Shown here: piece after piece, positions 9,910 through 19,366 of the stretch | Position numbering within the stretch: the first letter of the stretch is position 1 | Layout: every line of letters starts with the position of its first letter | Source: Bacteroidales bacterium | Lineage (GTDB): Bacteria > Bacteroidota > Bacteroidia > Bacteroidales > F082 | Length of the DNA: 64,000 nt | Reading direction: 5' to 3' | Assembly (NCBI GenBank): GCA_028704385.1 | Contig: JAQVLA010000014.1 | Coordinates: 1-64,000 of the forward strand | Program-made: the position numbers and the translations under genes | The notes under the pieces: generated by a model | The model's input: only the letters and a program-made list of their open reading frames with translations | Told to the model about the DNA's origin: nothing | Database searches by the model: none

Positions 9910-12240
9910 ATGCATACTTTCAGAAATTTCGGTTTTGGGATTTTACTGGCATTATTGCCCATTATGCTTTCGGCTCAAAACACTGGCATCGGGCAATGGC
10001 GTACACATCTGCCTTATCAACATGTGATTGATGTGGAAGTGTGGGGAACAAAAACTTATGCCGCCACACCCTATGAGTTATTCATTTACGATAATGAAGA
10101 TAACAGTTTGAGTCTTCTGAACAAGGTAAATGGCCTCAGTGATATTGGTATCAGTGCCATCGAATTTAGTGAAAGTTTGCAGGTTTTGTTGGTTGCCTAT
10201 AAAAATAGCAATGTTGATTTTATTACAGATGACGGAATCATAAACCTAAGTGATATCAAGGACAAAGAACTTATTGGAAATAAATCCATAAATGATATAC
10301 TGTTTTACAACAAAATGGCCTACCTCTCATGTGGATTTGGTATCGTGGTGCTAGATATTGAAAGGCAGGAAGTATACGACACCTATTTAATTGGCCCTCA
10401 GGGAAGTTATATCAATGTTTTTGATCTGGATATTTTCAGTGAAAAACTATATGCAGCCACAGAATCCGGAGTGTATTTTGCCGGTTTAGACAGCCCAAAT
10501 CTGGCCGATTTCAATGCCTGGACCAAAGACGAAACACTCATTCACCCCAATCTTTCCTACAACCATATTGAGGCCTTCAATAACCGGTTATTGCTTAATT
10601 ATTCGCGAAATATTTACAATACCGACACCTTGTTTATTTATAACGGTGAACAATGGGACTATTTTGAGCGCGAAAACACCTCGCTAAAAGCAATGATACG
10701 TGCATATGACGACCAACTTCTAATCTGTAATAACTACAACCTGCTGCTTTACGATACACAACTCCAACTCGAAAGGAACTTCTACAACCCCGGCGACTTG
10801 TCCATTGAGCCCAAAGCAGTGGTTCGGGACAGCCGTTTGGCTTATTGGATAGGTGATCGGTGGCGGGGTTTGATCAAAACAACTAATGGATTCGACGGAG
10901 AAGACTTCAAACCTAATGGCCCCGGAACCATAAATGTTTACGAACTTAAAGCCCGTGGAAATAAGGTGTGGGTGGCCAGCGGAGGACGTGCCAATAACTG
11001 GGCTAAATTATATATGCACGATGGAGTTTTTGCTTATGATGGCGCAAACTGGACTACGCACAACCGTTCTAATACAAATGCTTTCGACTCTATTTCCGAC
11101 TTTGTAAGCGTCGCTATTGACCCTCAAAACACTAACAAAGCATACATTGGTAGCTGGCAGGAAGGCATTATGGCTTTTGTAGATAACCAGCTTGCCGAAG
11201 TATATTCCGAACACAACAGCAGTCTGCAAGCCTGGATATCCGACCCCAATCTTGTAAATATCAGCGGACTCGATTTTGATAGCTATAACAATCTTTGGGC
11301 TGCCAACACCGGTGCACCTCATCTGCTCTCTATGCGAACCCCGTCGGGCGAATGGCACTCGTTCAATTTAGGAGCTTCGGCCAGTGGAATTGACATTGGA
11401 AATATGATCATCGACCGGAATAACTACAAGTGGATCATACGCAGAAACGAAGGCATGGTGATGGTTTTTAATGATAACAATACCTTCGATATTGCTACTG
11501 ATGATAAACTAAAAATACTGAGCGGCACTGCCGGCAACGGAGCAATCCCGGGAAATCAGCTGCTTTCGATGGCTGATGACCTGGAGGGTGCAGTATGGGT
11601 TGGCACAGATGCCGGACCAGCTGTTTTTTATAATACAGAGCGTATTTTTATGCAGGGACAGAACTTTGATGCTACAAGAATTTTAGTACCCCGCAATGAC
11701 GGCACCGGACAGGCTGATTACCTGCTCGGGAGCGAGAAGATCCTTTCGATAGCCATTGATGGCGGTAACAACAAATGGTTTGGTACTGAAAATGGGGTCT
11801 TTCAAATGTCGCCCGATGGCCTGGAACAATTGAATTATTTCAATACAGCCAACAGCCCCCTGCTTTCAAATACAGTGAACAGCATTGCTATCACTGATGA
11901 TGGTGAGGTGTTTTTTGGTACTAACAACGGGATTATCTCTTACAAAGGAATCGCAACACCAGGTGGCGAAACAAACAGCGAAGTTTATGCCTATCCAAAC
12001 CCTGTACGCCGCGAGTACAGCGGACCTATTGCCATCAAGGGTCTTGTGCGTGATGCCATCCTCAAAATTACAACTGTGAACGGTAGTCTGGTTTATCAAA
12101 CCCGTGCCGAGGGCGGACAAGCGGTTTGGGATGGCCGTACCCTTAACGGAAAAGAAGTTGAACCAGGCATTTACCTTGTTTTTGTGAGCAATGATACAGG
12201 CCAGGAAACCATAGTAACCAAAATTATGATGATGCGCTAA
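9910..12240 (+). CDS. porZ: type IX secretion system protein PorZ
   Basis: A 776-residue exported protein with a signal peptide (1-22, LSAQ). Two propeller-like domains follow, rich in segments such as KTYAATPYELFIYD, LWAANTGAPHLLSM and KWFGTENGVFQMS (two-component-regulator-propeller type repeats). A C-terminal T9SS-like domain, about residues 695-776, contains YAYPNPVRREY and EPGIYLVFVSN. PorZ is part of the cell-surface attachment complex that links T9SS cargo to anionic lipopolysaccharide. Its N-terminal block IGQWRTHLPYQHVIDVEVWG is characteristic. recO begins on the base right after its stop codon, an adjacency I recall from other Bacteroidota. Confidence 0.85.
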   Translation: MHTFRNFGFGILLALLPIMLSAQNTGIGQWRTHLPYQHVIDVEVWGTKTYAATPYELFIYDNEDNSLSLLNKVNGLSDIGISAIEFSESLQVLLVAYKNSNVDFITDDGIINLSDIKDKELIGNKSINDILFYNKMAYLSCGFGIVVLDIERQEVYDTYLIGPQGSYINVFDLDIFSEKLYAATESGVYFAGLDSPNLADFNAWTKDETLIHPNLSYNHIEAFNNRLLLNYSRNIYNTDTLFIYNGEQWDYFERENTSLKAMIRAYDDQLLICNNYNLLLYDTQLQLERNFYNPGDLSIEPKAVVRDSRLAYWIGDRWRGLIKTTNGFDGEDFKPNGPGTINVYELKARGNKVWVASGGRANNWAKLYMHDGVFAYDGANWTTHNRSNTNAFDSISDFVSVAIDPQNTNKAYIGSWQEGIMAFVDNQLAEVYSEHNSSLQAWISDPNLVNISGLDFDSYNNLWAANTGAPHLLSMRTPSGEWHSFNLGASASGIDIGNMIIDRNNYKWIIRRNEGMVMVFNDNNTFDIATDDKLKILSGTAGNGAIPGNQLLSMADDLEGAVWVGTDAGPAVFYNTERIFMQGQNFDATRILVPRNDGTGQADYLLGSEKILSIAIDGGNNKWFGTENGVFQMSPDGLEQLNYFNTANSPLLSNTVNSIAITDDGEVFFGTNNGIISYKGIATPGGETNSEVYAYPNPVRREYSGPIAIKGLVRDAILKITTVNGSLVYQTRAEGGQAVWDGRTLNGKEVEPGIYLVFVSNDTGQETIVTKIMMMR

Positions 12241-12969
12241 ATGATTACCGATAAAATCCAGGGGATTGTTCTTAATCAAATCAGATATAGCGACACCAGC
12301 CTGATCGTTAAGGTTTATACCAAAAGCTTCGGCCTTCAGTCATACCTCATCAAAGGTGCTTTTCAAAAACGATCAAAGTTCAGGCCGGCACTCTTTCAGC
12401 CTATGAATGTTATTGAATTTGTGAGCCAGCACAAGCCAGGCAGGGAACTTCATTATATGCAGGAAATCAGCCTCGAAATAAGTTTTCATCAGCTTCATCA
12501 GGACATGGGGAAAAATGCTGTGCTGATGTTTATGAGTGAGCTGCTTAGCCTTGCTATTCACAGTCAGGAATCTGATCCTGATCTGTATGATTTTTTGATT
12601 CAAACAATTCAATGGCTCGACCTCACAAATGGATCATATGCAGCTTTTCCGCATTATCTGATGTTGGAATTAAGCCGTTTTCTGGGATTTTATCCTAAAA
12701 ATAACAGCTATAGCAATGGTGCAATCTTTGATATGATGGAGGGACAATATAAGAAACATCAACCTGAGCATCCCTATTTTTTAAACGAATCACTAAGTGA
12801 TTATTTACACCAGCTTGCCGCTGTGGTACCGGAACAATTGGCATCACTCCATTGGAATCCCGGTTTGCGACGGCAGCTTCTCGCTGAGCTGATCAATTAT
12901 TACAAATTGCATATACCCGGTTTCAAAGGGCTCAAGTCGCACGAAATCCTAAGGGTAGTATTGGCTTGA
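12241..12969 (+). CDS. recO: DNA repair protein RecO
   Basis: A 242-residue RecO. The N-terminal OB fold shows GIVLNQIRYSDTSLIVKVYTK and GLQSYLIKGAF. A mainly helical C-terminal part follows. RecO loads RecA onto SSB-covered DNA with RecR in gap repair. The usual zinc-binding cysteines are absent, as is common in this phylum. The ATG directly abuts the porZ stop codon (TAA then ATG), so translation probably depends on reinitiation or coupling. Confidence 0.88.
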   Translation: MITDKIQGIVLNQIRYSDTSLIVKVYTKSFGLQSYLIKGAFQKRSKFRPALFQPMNVIEFVSQHKPGRELHYMQEISLEISFHQLHQDMGKNAVLMFMSELLSLAIHSQESDPDLYDFLIQTIQWLDLTNGSYAAFPHYLMLELSRFLGFYPKNNSYSNGAIFDMMEGQYKKHQPEHPYFLNESLSDYLHQLAAVVPEQLASLHWNPGLRRQLLAELINYYKLHIPGFKGLKSHEILRVVLA

Positions 12970-12984
12970 AGAAGCTGATGTGCC

Positions 12985-13908
12985 TTATCGTAAGGTGAAA
13001 TTGACCTGACCGATCAGATTTGAACCCTCGTAAATATCAACAGCATAAACGCCTTCCTGAAGTTCCTGGGTATCGCGTTTATCCCAATATACACATACTT
13101 CCTGGTTCTGATTTTGATAGTCAATGGTTTCCATGATGGAATATTGCAATCTTTCTCCCTGAACCACAAAAGAATATTCATCACCCCGTCCTTTTGCCAA
13201 AATCTTACGATCGGGTGCTGCTATGCGTATATAGATGTTTTTTGTTCCGGATTCCACCACTTTATTTTCGGCGAGGGTAAAGCAAATCCTAACGCGTTCC
13301 ACTCTTTTCACCTTATCGGTCTCAAGTTCTCTGTTGCTGCCGCGCTGACGAACTCCAACCGCAGAAACATTGAAGGTACGCATTTCGGCAGCCATTTCAA
13401 CCACATCGGTAAGCTCCTCTTTAACTTTGCTTAGCTGGATATTGCGTTTGCGTTCCAGATTGTATTCTTCCCTAATGCGTTCGTTTTCCTCTGTAAGCTC
13501 ACGATTTACGGTGTACAAGGAATCCATCTGCCTGACATAGCCCTGTGAAATCACCTGAAGCTGCTCGAGTTTCTTTTTTATCTTGTAATATTCCCATTGG
13601 GTATTAAGCAGTTTTTTAATCTCGATGGCATTGGCCTGTATCACGCTATCTTTGGCGACAAGCGAATCAGCAAGTGCCCCGTAAGCTTCTTTGGTTTGGT
13701 TGTGTGCCACGATCAGGCTGTCAACCTCACGCACCAGGGCAATGCGCTGATGTTCTTTTTCTTCCTGCAACACACGCAAATTCGATTTGGTCGAAATCAG
13801 CCAAATAGATAAGCCAATGATTATCAATGCAAAAATTGCAAGAATGATGTATAACCATCTGGTTGCATTAGGCGATGGGATTGGCTGATTTTGAGCGTGC
13901 TTTTCCAT
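12985..13908 (-). CDS. membrane-anchored coiled-coil protein, function unknown
   Basis: A 307-residue protein with a proline-rich cytoplasmic tip. It has one transmembrane helix (about 20-42), a long heptad-rich coiled coil (about 45-185, rich in E/K/L, for example KKLEQLQ and RELTEENERIREEY), and a C-terminal domain of about 110 residues with beta-type sequence (IYIRIAAPDRKILAKG, YAVDIYEGSNLIGQVNFTL). The final domain has an all-beta look. No known enzyme motif is present. It converges on recO with a 15-base gap and diverges from thpR. I know it only as a conserved Bacteroidota hypothetical type. Confidence 0.6.
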   Translation of the reverse strand: MEKHAQNQPIPSPNATRWLYIILAIFALIIIGLSIWLISTKSNLRVLQEEKEHQRIALVREVDSLIVAHNQTKEAYGALADSLVAKDSVIQANAIEIKKLLNTQWEYYKIKKKLEQLQVISQGYVRQMDSLYTVNRELTEENERIREEYNLERKRNIQLSKVKEELTDVVEMAAEMRTFNVSAVGVRQRGSNRELETDKVKRVERVRICFTLAENKVVESGTKNIYIRIAAPDRKILAKGRGDEYSFVVQGERLQYSIMETIDYQNQNQEVCVYWDKRDTQELQEGVYAVDIYEGSNLIGQVNFTLR

Positions 13909-13996
13909 GTTTCTTATGTTTCCATTACGTTATGCAAAAATAGTGCAAATCAACGATATTTGCAAGTTGTATTCCAAATCAATAACGTCATCTCAA

Positions 13997-14572
13997 ATGA
14001 CCGAAAACGCTTTAAAAAGACTCTTTATTGCCCTTCCGCTTCCGGATCAGGAACCTTTGATTGAGCTACTTGAGAAGCTCAGGAATCAATTGGGGCACGA
14101 AAAAATCAACTGGGTGAAAACGGAAAACCTTCATCTTACCTTAAAATTCCTGGGTCCGGTTCGCAAAGACTTGATCCCTCAGATAATTTCGGCAACAAAG
14201 GGCTGCATATTACATCACAAAAATTTCACCCTCGATTTTAACAAAACCGGGGTCTTCGGCAGCAGATACGATCCAAAAGTGATTTGGCTGGGTACAAATA
14301 CGCCTCCCGAAGAACTTTTTTCCTTAACCGAAAACCTGCTCAGTCAAATGGATAGAATAGGTTTTAAGCGCGACAGACAAAATTTTGTTCCTCACCTCAC
14401 ATTGTGCAGGATCAAACAGCTGAATCAAAAATCACTGTTCCAGCAAGTGGTGCAGAACATCCCGCAGCAGACTTACCTCAAAACCACAATCAAAGAAGTT
14501 AGGCTGTACGAAAGCATCCTGCATAAAACCGGGCCGGAATATCAGATTGTGGAGCGATTTAGCCTGACTTGA
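13997..14572 (+). CDS. thpR: RNA 2',3'-cyclic phosphodiesterase (2H family)
   Basis: A 191-residue 2H phosphoesterase with both HxTx motifs: HLTL in ENLHLTLKFLG (about 47-50) and HLTL in VPHLTLCRI (about 130-133). Members hydrolyse RNA 2',3'-cyclic phosphates and were once called 2'-5' RNA ligases (LigT). I start at ATG 13997, because MTENALKRLFIALPLP matches the family N terminus. The frame opens further upstream (13907), but that part overlaps the divergent gene and looks non-coding. Confidence 0.85.
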   Translation: MTENALKRLFIALPLPDQEPLIELLEKLRNQLGHEKINWVKTENLHLTLKFLGPVRKDLIPQIISATKGCILHHKNFTLDFNKTGVFGSRYDPKVIWLGTNTPPEELFSLTENLLSQMDRIGFKRDRQNFVPHLTLCRIKQLNQKSLFQQVVQNIPQQTYLKTTIKEVRLYESILHKTGPEYQIVERFSLT

Positions 14573-14620
14573 TTTTACGATTCCATTATAGTGAGGCACA
14601 CTTTTACTGAAACGCCTAAA

Positions 14621-14902
14621 TCATTTATATAAACACAGATACGCTGTATCTTCGCTTACTTCAACTTTGAATTTTGTGTTTTTGTCAACAATAAAAGTTT
14701 GACCGGCCATGAAGGTTTCCGGCTGTGTTTTTCCGGGCAAAACAACTTTCATTTCTCCTGTAACCACCGTCATATGTTCGATGGTTGAGGTTCCAAATTC
14801 GTAAGCTCCGGCAGCCATCACACCAATAGTGGCAGGAGTTGAAGCAGTTTCAAATGCAACGGATTTTACTTTTCCGTCAAAATACTCATTCGTTTTAAAC
14901 AT
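14621..14902 (-). CDS. ppnP: pyrimidine/purine nucleoside phosphorylase PpnP
   Basis: A 93-residue single cupin-type protein matching PpnP (formerly YaiE/DUF1255) in length and sequence: [38 protein letters not shown], and the closing AYLCLYK. It phosphorolyses several nucleosides to the base and ribose-1-phosphate. Start ATG 14902 gives the family length. An upstream in-frame ATG at 15004 lies inside the neighbouring gene and would add an unrelated tail. It sits 29 bases after the 473-residue gene on the same strand and is probably co-transcribed with it. Confidence 0.88.
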   Translation of the reverse strand: MFKTNEYFDGKVKSVAFETASTPATIGVMAAGAYEFGTSTIEHMTVVTGEMKVVLPGKTQPETFMAGQTFIVDKNTKFKVEVSEDTAYLCLYK

Positions 14903-14931
14903 GATAAAATAGGTTTTGGTAAAATCAACAA

Positions 14932-16353
14932 CTATTCCGAATAGCCAAATAACTTCCTGGCTTTGATTCTTTTGGCGATAAATACAGGCACCTGCGACTC
15001 CCAACTTGGATCACCCAGCCGGAGCAACTCGAGCACTTCGTGGGAACGGATCGACAAAAAATGGGGTTGTGCGTCCCGGATATCAATGATCTTACGGTTT
15101 TCGAGCAAATGCTGATAGAGATATTTTACCTGTACATCCCATTTAAGGTCCTGGCTTTGAAGTTGTTTGTTGTTTTTGGGATTTAAAACAGGATAAAGAT
15201 AAACTTTAACATTTATCGGGAACAGCTTGCCCAAAGCTTCGAGTATGCCTCCTTTTAAATCAGTATAATAGCTTTCGTCCATCACCTTTTCAAAAGTATC
15301 GAGCCCGATCACAAGGCGAAGCTTTATCGTTCTGAACTGCGAAAGATAACTTACCAGTTTGTAAAACTCCCTGAAATTACTAACCATCACATGCTGGCCC
15401 ATCTCATTGAGCAGATCAACTCTTTCCAGAAAATCTCGTTCGTCAAAATCATCTTTTTCAAACAGGTTGTTCAGCGTGATCTCACATAAGGAGAGGGTAT
15501 TGGATTTATCATAATCTTCATCCTTTTTGAACAAGCTGTAACTGGTTTTTAGCATATCGGTAGTTACATAAGTTACCGGACGAAAGCTACCCCTGAACAA
15601 CAAAACGTTTTTCTTATATAACATATCATCCGGCTCTTGCACATCGCCATAGCGATCGAACATAATGGCTTTTGTCATACCATTTTTCACCAGTTGTACC
15701 CCAAGCAGGCGGTTATCAACATAGTTCAGTTCCGGACCACTCATGTGTATCATGGTGATGGCCAGCCGGTCGCTGCTAAGGTTATCCATCAGCGATTGCA
15801 AAAAGGCATTAGGCCTGCCAGACAAATAAAAACACGCATAAATCAGATTCACACCTAATATTCCGAGTGTATTTTGCTGAAGCACATTATCATTTTCCAA
15901 AAGTCGTACATGCAAAATAACCTGGTTGTAATCACTGCCCTCACAAAGCTGAAAACGAACACCCATCCAGCCGTGGCTCACATTATCCTTGAAAAAATTT
16001 AGGGTTGAAACCGTATCGGCAAACGTAAAAAAACGGGTTTCTGATTTCACTTTGTGCTGCAGTAAACGTGTAAGTTCTTCATATTCGGCATCAAGCATTA
16101 ATAACAAACGCTCGCGCGATACATATCTTTTTGCACTTTTATCCTTGCAGTAAATTGCATCGCTATAACTTTTGTCGTAAGCCGAAATGGTTTTGGCGAT
16201 AGTGCCTGATGCTCCTCCCGCATGAAAAAAATTACGTGCAACTTCCTGTCCTCCGCCAATCTCGGCAAAACTGCCATAAATGCTTGAGTCGAGGTTTATC
16301 TGTAAGGCTTTACTATTTGTGGCAAGAATTTCGCTGGCACCTGTCATATACAT
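14932..16353 (-). CDS. conserved protein of unknown function (473 residues)
   Basis: A soluble protein without signal peptide or membrane segments. The N-terminal third is strongly patterned: [39 protein letters not shown] (residues about 24-62). I recall near-identical N termini in many Bacteroidota proteins, sometimes mislabelled as nucleotidyltransferases or receptors. I see no (H/T)xGH nucleotidyltransferase motif and no TonB box. The glycine-rich [11 protein letters not shown] and [12 protein letters not shown] could bind a phosphate-bearing ligand, which is only a guess. The next gene, 29 bases on, is ppnP, so a nucleoside/nucleotide-related role is possible. Start M1 (16353) and M3 (16347) are both possible. 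Confidence 0.7.
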   Translation of the reverse strand: MYMTGASEILATNSKALQINLDSSIYGSFAEIGGGQEVARNFFHAGGASGTIAKTISAYDKSYSDAIYCKDKSAKRYVSRERLLLMLDAEYEELTRLLQHKVKSETRFFTFADTVSTLNFFKDNVSHGWMGVRFQLCEGSDYNQVILHVRLLENDNVLQQNTLGILGVNLIYACFYLSGRPNAFLQSLMDNLSSDRLAITMIHMSGPELNYVDNRLLGVQLVKNGMTKAIMFDRYGDVQEPDDMLYKKNVLLFRGSFRPVTYVTTDMLKTSYSLFKKDEDYDKSNTLSLCEITLNNLFEKDDFDERDFLERVDLLNEMGQHVMVSNFREFYKLVSYLSQFRTIKLRLVIGLDTFEKVMDESYYTDLKGGILEALGKLFPINVKVYLYPVLNPKNNKQLQSQDLKWDVQVKYLYQHLLENRKIIDIRDAQPHFLSIRSHEVLELLRLGDPSWESQVPVFIAKRIKARKLFGYSE

Positions 16354-16661
16354 CTTTTCTTATCGCGGCAAAGATAAGGCTTTCAACTTTCCATCCTGAT
16401 TTAACATGCTGTTGCCTCTGGAGAAATCCAGTATTTTCAACTGTCCGAATGTGAACAACACAACCATAAAACCGAACAAAACTTATCATTGAATAATAGA
16501 TTAAAATGTGTTATTGTATTAATTAAGAGCAACTTAAACAAGTCTGGCATAAAAATAGGTTAGCACACTAAATATTTTAAAAGGATCACTATAATAATCT
16601 AAAAACGGATACATCTGCATACAAACAATCCGGAGTATTTTTAATCCCAAAACCAAACACA
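16354..16661. other. 308-base divergent intergenic region
   Basis: This gap separates the 473-residue gene (minus) from the FtsX-like permease gene (plus). On the minus strand an exact -7 box TATCTTTG lies at 16369-16376, about 16 bases before the start. On the plus strand a one-mismatch box TATTTTTA lies at 16636-16643. The rest is AT-rich and I see no hairpin, repeat or small gene. Confidence 0.5.
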
Positions 16662-19085
16662 ATGCTTAAAAATTATCTGAAAAGTGCCTGGCGCAATATT
16701 CAAAAACAAAAATTTTATGCTTTGCTCAATTTGCTTGGATTAAGTTTGGGTTTGACTGCCGCAATTTTTATCATGCTCTACCTACACGACGAACTGCAAT
16801 ACGACAAACACCATGCAAAATATGAGCGGATATACCGCGTCAACTCACATTTTAAGATTGGCGATATGGATGATCGTTTTGCAATTGCTGCAGTACCAAT
16901 AGGGCCATCATTCAAACTTGAGTTTCCGGAAGTAGCTGAAATGACTCGTCTTACACCCTCAGAAGACTTTTTACTTCGTCCGGCTAATCGTGATTACTAC
17001 GAACGGCACATTTTCTTCGCGGATTCAACTGTTTTCAACATTTTTTCGCATGAATTTATTTATGGAAATCCAAAAAATGCACTCAACGAATCAAATTCAA
17101 TTGTCCTTACCGAATCATTATCCCGTAAGTTTTTTGGTGATCAAAATCCCGTTGGAGAGCTTATAGAATCAGGATTGAACAAAACCCTCAAAGTTACGGC
17201 TGTGATTAGCGATCTTCCACTAAACAGCCATATGCGCTACGAAGGTTTGATTTCGATGCTGAGCTTAAGCGAAGGCAATAATACAGATTTCAACAGCTTC
17301 GAGCCTGAAGCTTTTTGGAATATTGGAGTTTACACCTTTGTTTTGTTGCACCAAAACAGTTCGCCCGAAGCCCTCACACAAAAATTTCCATCCTTCTACG
17401 AAAAATACATGAAATCGCTTGGCGATCAGATCAACGCCAGCTTTTTACCCGACCTGATGCCCCTTGCCAAAGTTCACCTGCATAGCGATTACGAAGCCGA
17501 CTTTGCAACAGGCAATATGGCCTATATCTATATTTTTGGAGCAGTAGGCCTGTTTTTATTGCTACTTGCAGCCATCAATTATATGAATATGGCAACCGCA
17601 CGTTCGGTGAGGCGGGCGCGCGAAGTGGGGATACGAAAAGTATCGGGAGCACAACGCAAACAGCTGATAGGTCAGTTTTTTGCTGAATCATTCTTTATGG
17701 TATTTCTTGCCGCTCTGATGGCCATCGTACTTTTAAACTTACTACTTCCCGACTTTAATCAACTTGCTAACAAAAGCATCCCTTACAATGCCTTGCTCGA
17801 ACCTGGGCTTTTAATTGGCCTACTGGTTATTCTTGGTTTCACTGCCTTGCTTTCAGGAAGTTATCCGGCGATGTTTTTATCCTCCTTTAAACCTGTTACC
17901 GTTTTGCGCGGATCACTGACCAATTCAGGCAAAAAGTCAAATCTGCTCAGACGAATACTTGTCGTAATCCAATTTACAATTGCAACAATACTCATGATAG
18001 GAACCTTTGTAGTGCACGAACAATTGCAGTTTCTGAAAGAAAAAGAACTTGGTTTCGAACGCAAAAACCAATTGGTGCTGCAACTGCAGGATACTACTTT
18101 CCGCAACAAGCTGGAGCCTTTTAAGGCAGCCCTGCTTCAAAATCCGGCCATTTCGAGCCTTAGCAATGCCAATGGAATTCCGGGACAAACTTCGATGAAA
18201 ATTGTGATGCAACTCGAATCGGAAACAGGCTGGAATACCCAGGCGGTGATGATGACATTAACCGATTTTGATTACCTGAAAACTTTTGGCATTAAGTTGA
18301 TAAAAGGTCGTGATTTCGACCAAAGTATGGGAACCGACAAGCAGGAAGCTGCAATAGTGAATGAGGCTTTTATCAGACAATTCGGCTGGATAGATAATCC
18401 GCTTGGTAAAAAAATCCTCATTGGTGCTGATGCTAACGGAGAAGGAGGCCGGCCCCTGAAAGTAATTGGTGTGGTAGCAGACTATCATTTTCAGTCGTTG
18501 CACAATCCTATCGAACCCTATTTGATTACCCTTACCGAAAATCCACGCCATTTGCTTACCATCAGTTTTCAAAACAGTAAAAGTGCCGAAGTAATAAGTT
18601 ATGTGAATCAGCAATGGGATTTGTTTGCCTCCGGAAAACCTTTCGATTATAAGTTACTAGATCAAATTCTGGCAGAAAATTACGAAGCAGAATCACGTAT
18701 TAACCTGATTTTCACTATAGCTACTCTGTTGACAATTTTTGTTGCCTTACTTGGCCTTTTAGGCCTCACCTCTTATGTTGCTGAACAAAAAACCAAGGAA
18801 ATAGGAATCCGTAAAATTTTGGGAGCCTCATCGCTCAACTTGTTTCGTATGCTTTTTCAGGAGCTTGGTATCTTGATCGGCATTGCATTTCTGCTGGCCG
18901 TGCCACTTTCGTGGTGGCGTATTCAAATATGGCTCGAAAGCAGTTTCGCTTATCACATTACAGTAAAGGCAGAGGTTTTTATCCTGGCCGGATTAATAGC
19001 TTTTGGTGCCGGTTTGATCACGATGAGTTTCCACTTATACAGGGTGATCAGTAATAATCCTGTTGAAGCCATAAAAAGTGAATAA
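16662..19085 (+). CDS. FtsX/MacB-like ABC transporter permease
   Basis: An 807-residue inner-membrane protein with the duplicated FtsX plan of large Bacteroidota permeases. A first transmembrane helix (about 20-42, AWRNIQKQKFYALLNLLGLSLG) is followed by a large MacB-type periplasmic domain. Then come a three-helix FtsX core (about 285-410), a second core-start helix near 430 and second periplasmic domain, and a final three-helix core (about 690-800). GIRKVSGAQRKQLIGQF and GIRKILGASSLNLFRML are the paired coupling segments facing an ATPase. No ATPase or adaptor gene is adjacent, so the partner must be encoded elsewhere. The substrate is unknown. Confidence 0.82.
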   Translation: MLKNYLKSAWRNIQKQKFYALLNLLGLSLGLTAAIFIMLYLHDELQYDKHHAKYERIYRVNSHFKIGDMDDRFAIAAVPIGPSFKLEFPEVAEMTRLTPSEDFLLRPANRDYYERHIFFADSTVFNIFSHEFIYGNPKNALNESNSIVLTESLSRKFFGDQNPVGELIESGLNKTLKVTAVISDLPLNSHMRYEGLISMLSLSEGNNTDFNSFEPEAFWNIGVYTFVLLHQNSSPEALTQKFPSFYEKYMKSLGDQINASFLPDLMPLAKVHLHSDYEADFATGNMAYIYIFGAVGLFLLLLAAINYMNMATARSVRRAREVGIRKVSGAQRKQLIGQFFAESFFMVFLAALMAIVLLNLLLPDFNQLANKSIPYNALLEPGLLIGLLVILGFTALLSGSYPAMFLSSFKPVTVLRGSLTNSGKKSNLLRRILVVIQFTIATILMIGTFVVHEQLQFLKEKELGFERKNQLVLQLQDTTFRNKLEPFKAALLQNPAISSLSNANGIPGQTSMKIVMQLESETGWNTQAVMMTLTDFDYLKTFGIKLIKGRDFDQSMGTDKQEAAIVNEAFIRQFGWIDNPLGKKILIGADANGEGGRPLKVIGVVADYHFQSLHNPIEPYLITLTENPRHLLTISFQNSKSAEVISYVNQQWDLFASGKPFDYKLLDQILAENYEAESRINLIFTIATLLTIFVALLGLLGLTSYVAEQKTKEIGIRKILGASSLNLFRMLFQELGILIGIAFLLAVPLSWWRIQIWLESSFAYHITVKAEVFILAGLIAFGAGLITMSFHLYRVISNNPVEAIKSE

Positions 19086-19324
19086 ATTTCGTCCTTGCAA
19101 GGCTTTTCCTATGCTTGCAAGAACAAGATGACAATCAGCTTATTTTCAGGTTATTGAATCCTTAATAAGATTTCAAATAATAATACCTCTCCATTGGATT
19201 TATATTATAAAAAACACTGCATATATTGCTGCAAGCCTGCAAGCTGCTCCTGAAACGAGTGGCTTACAGTGCATTTGCTGTTAATTCATCTGCTTGAATA
19301 TAAGGCAAAATGAAAAAAATAAAC

Positions 19325-19332
19325 TAGCTTTG
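19325..19332 (+). promoter_or_regulatory. -7 box for ileS
   Basis: TAGCTTTG fits TAnnTTTG and ends 34 bases before the ileS ATG. No good -33 element is seen. The upstream gap (19086-19324) contains two copies of the self-complementary CTTGCAAG (19094-19101, 19114-19121) that can pair but lack a T tract. Nothing else is supportable there. Confidence 0.45.
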
Positions 19333-19366
19333 CACCCAATTTTTTAAGACTATCTCAAACGCTATT

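Noticed and set aside
14932..16353. Annotation of the 473-residue protein as a nucleotidyltransferase or TonB-dependent receptor
   Set aside because: No (H/T)xGH motif, no signal peptide, no barrel strands or plug domain are visible.
19094..19121. Paired CTTGCAAG boxes after the FtsX-like permease gene
   Set aside because: Could fold into an 8-bp hairpin, but no T tract follows and each box is self-complementary, so chance is likely.
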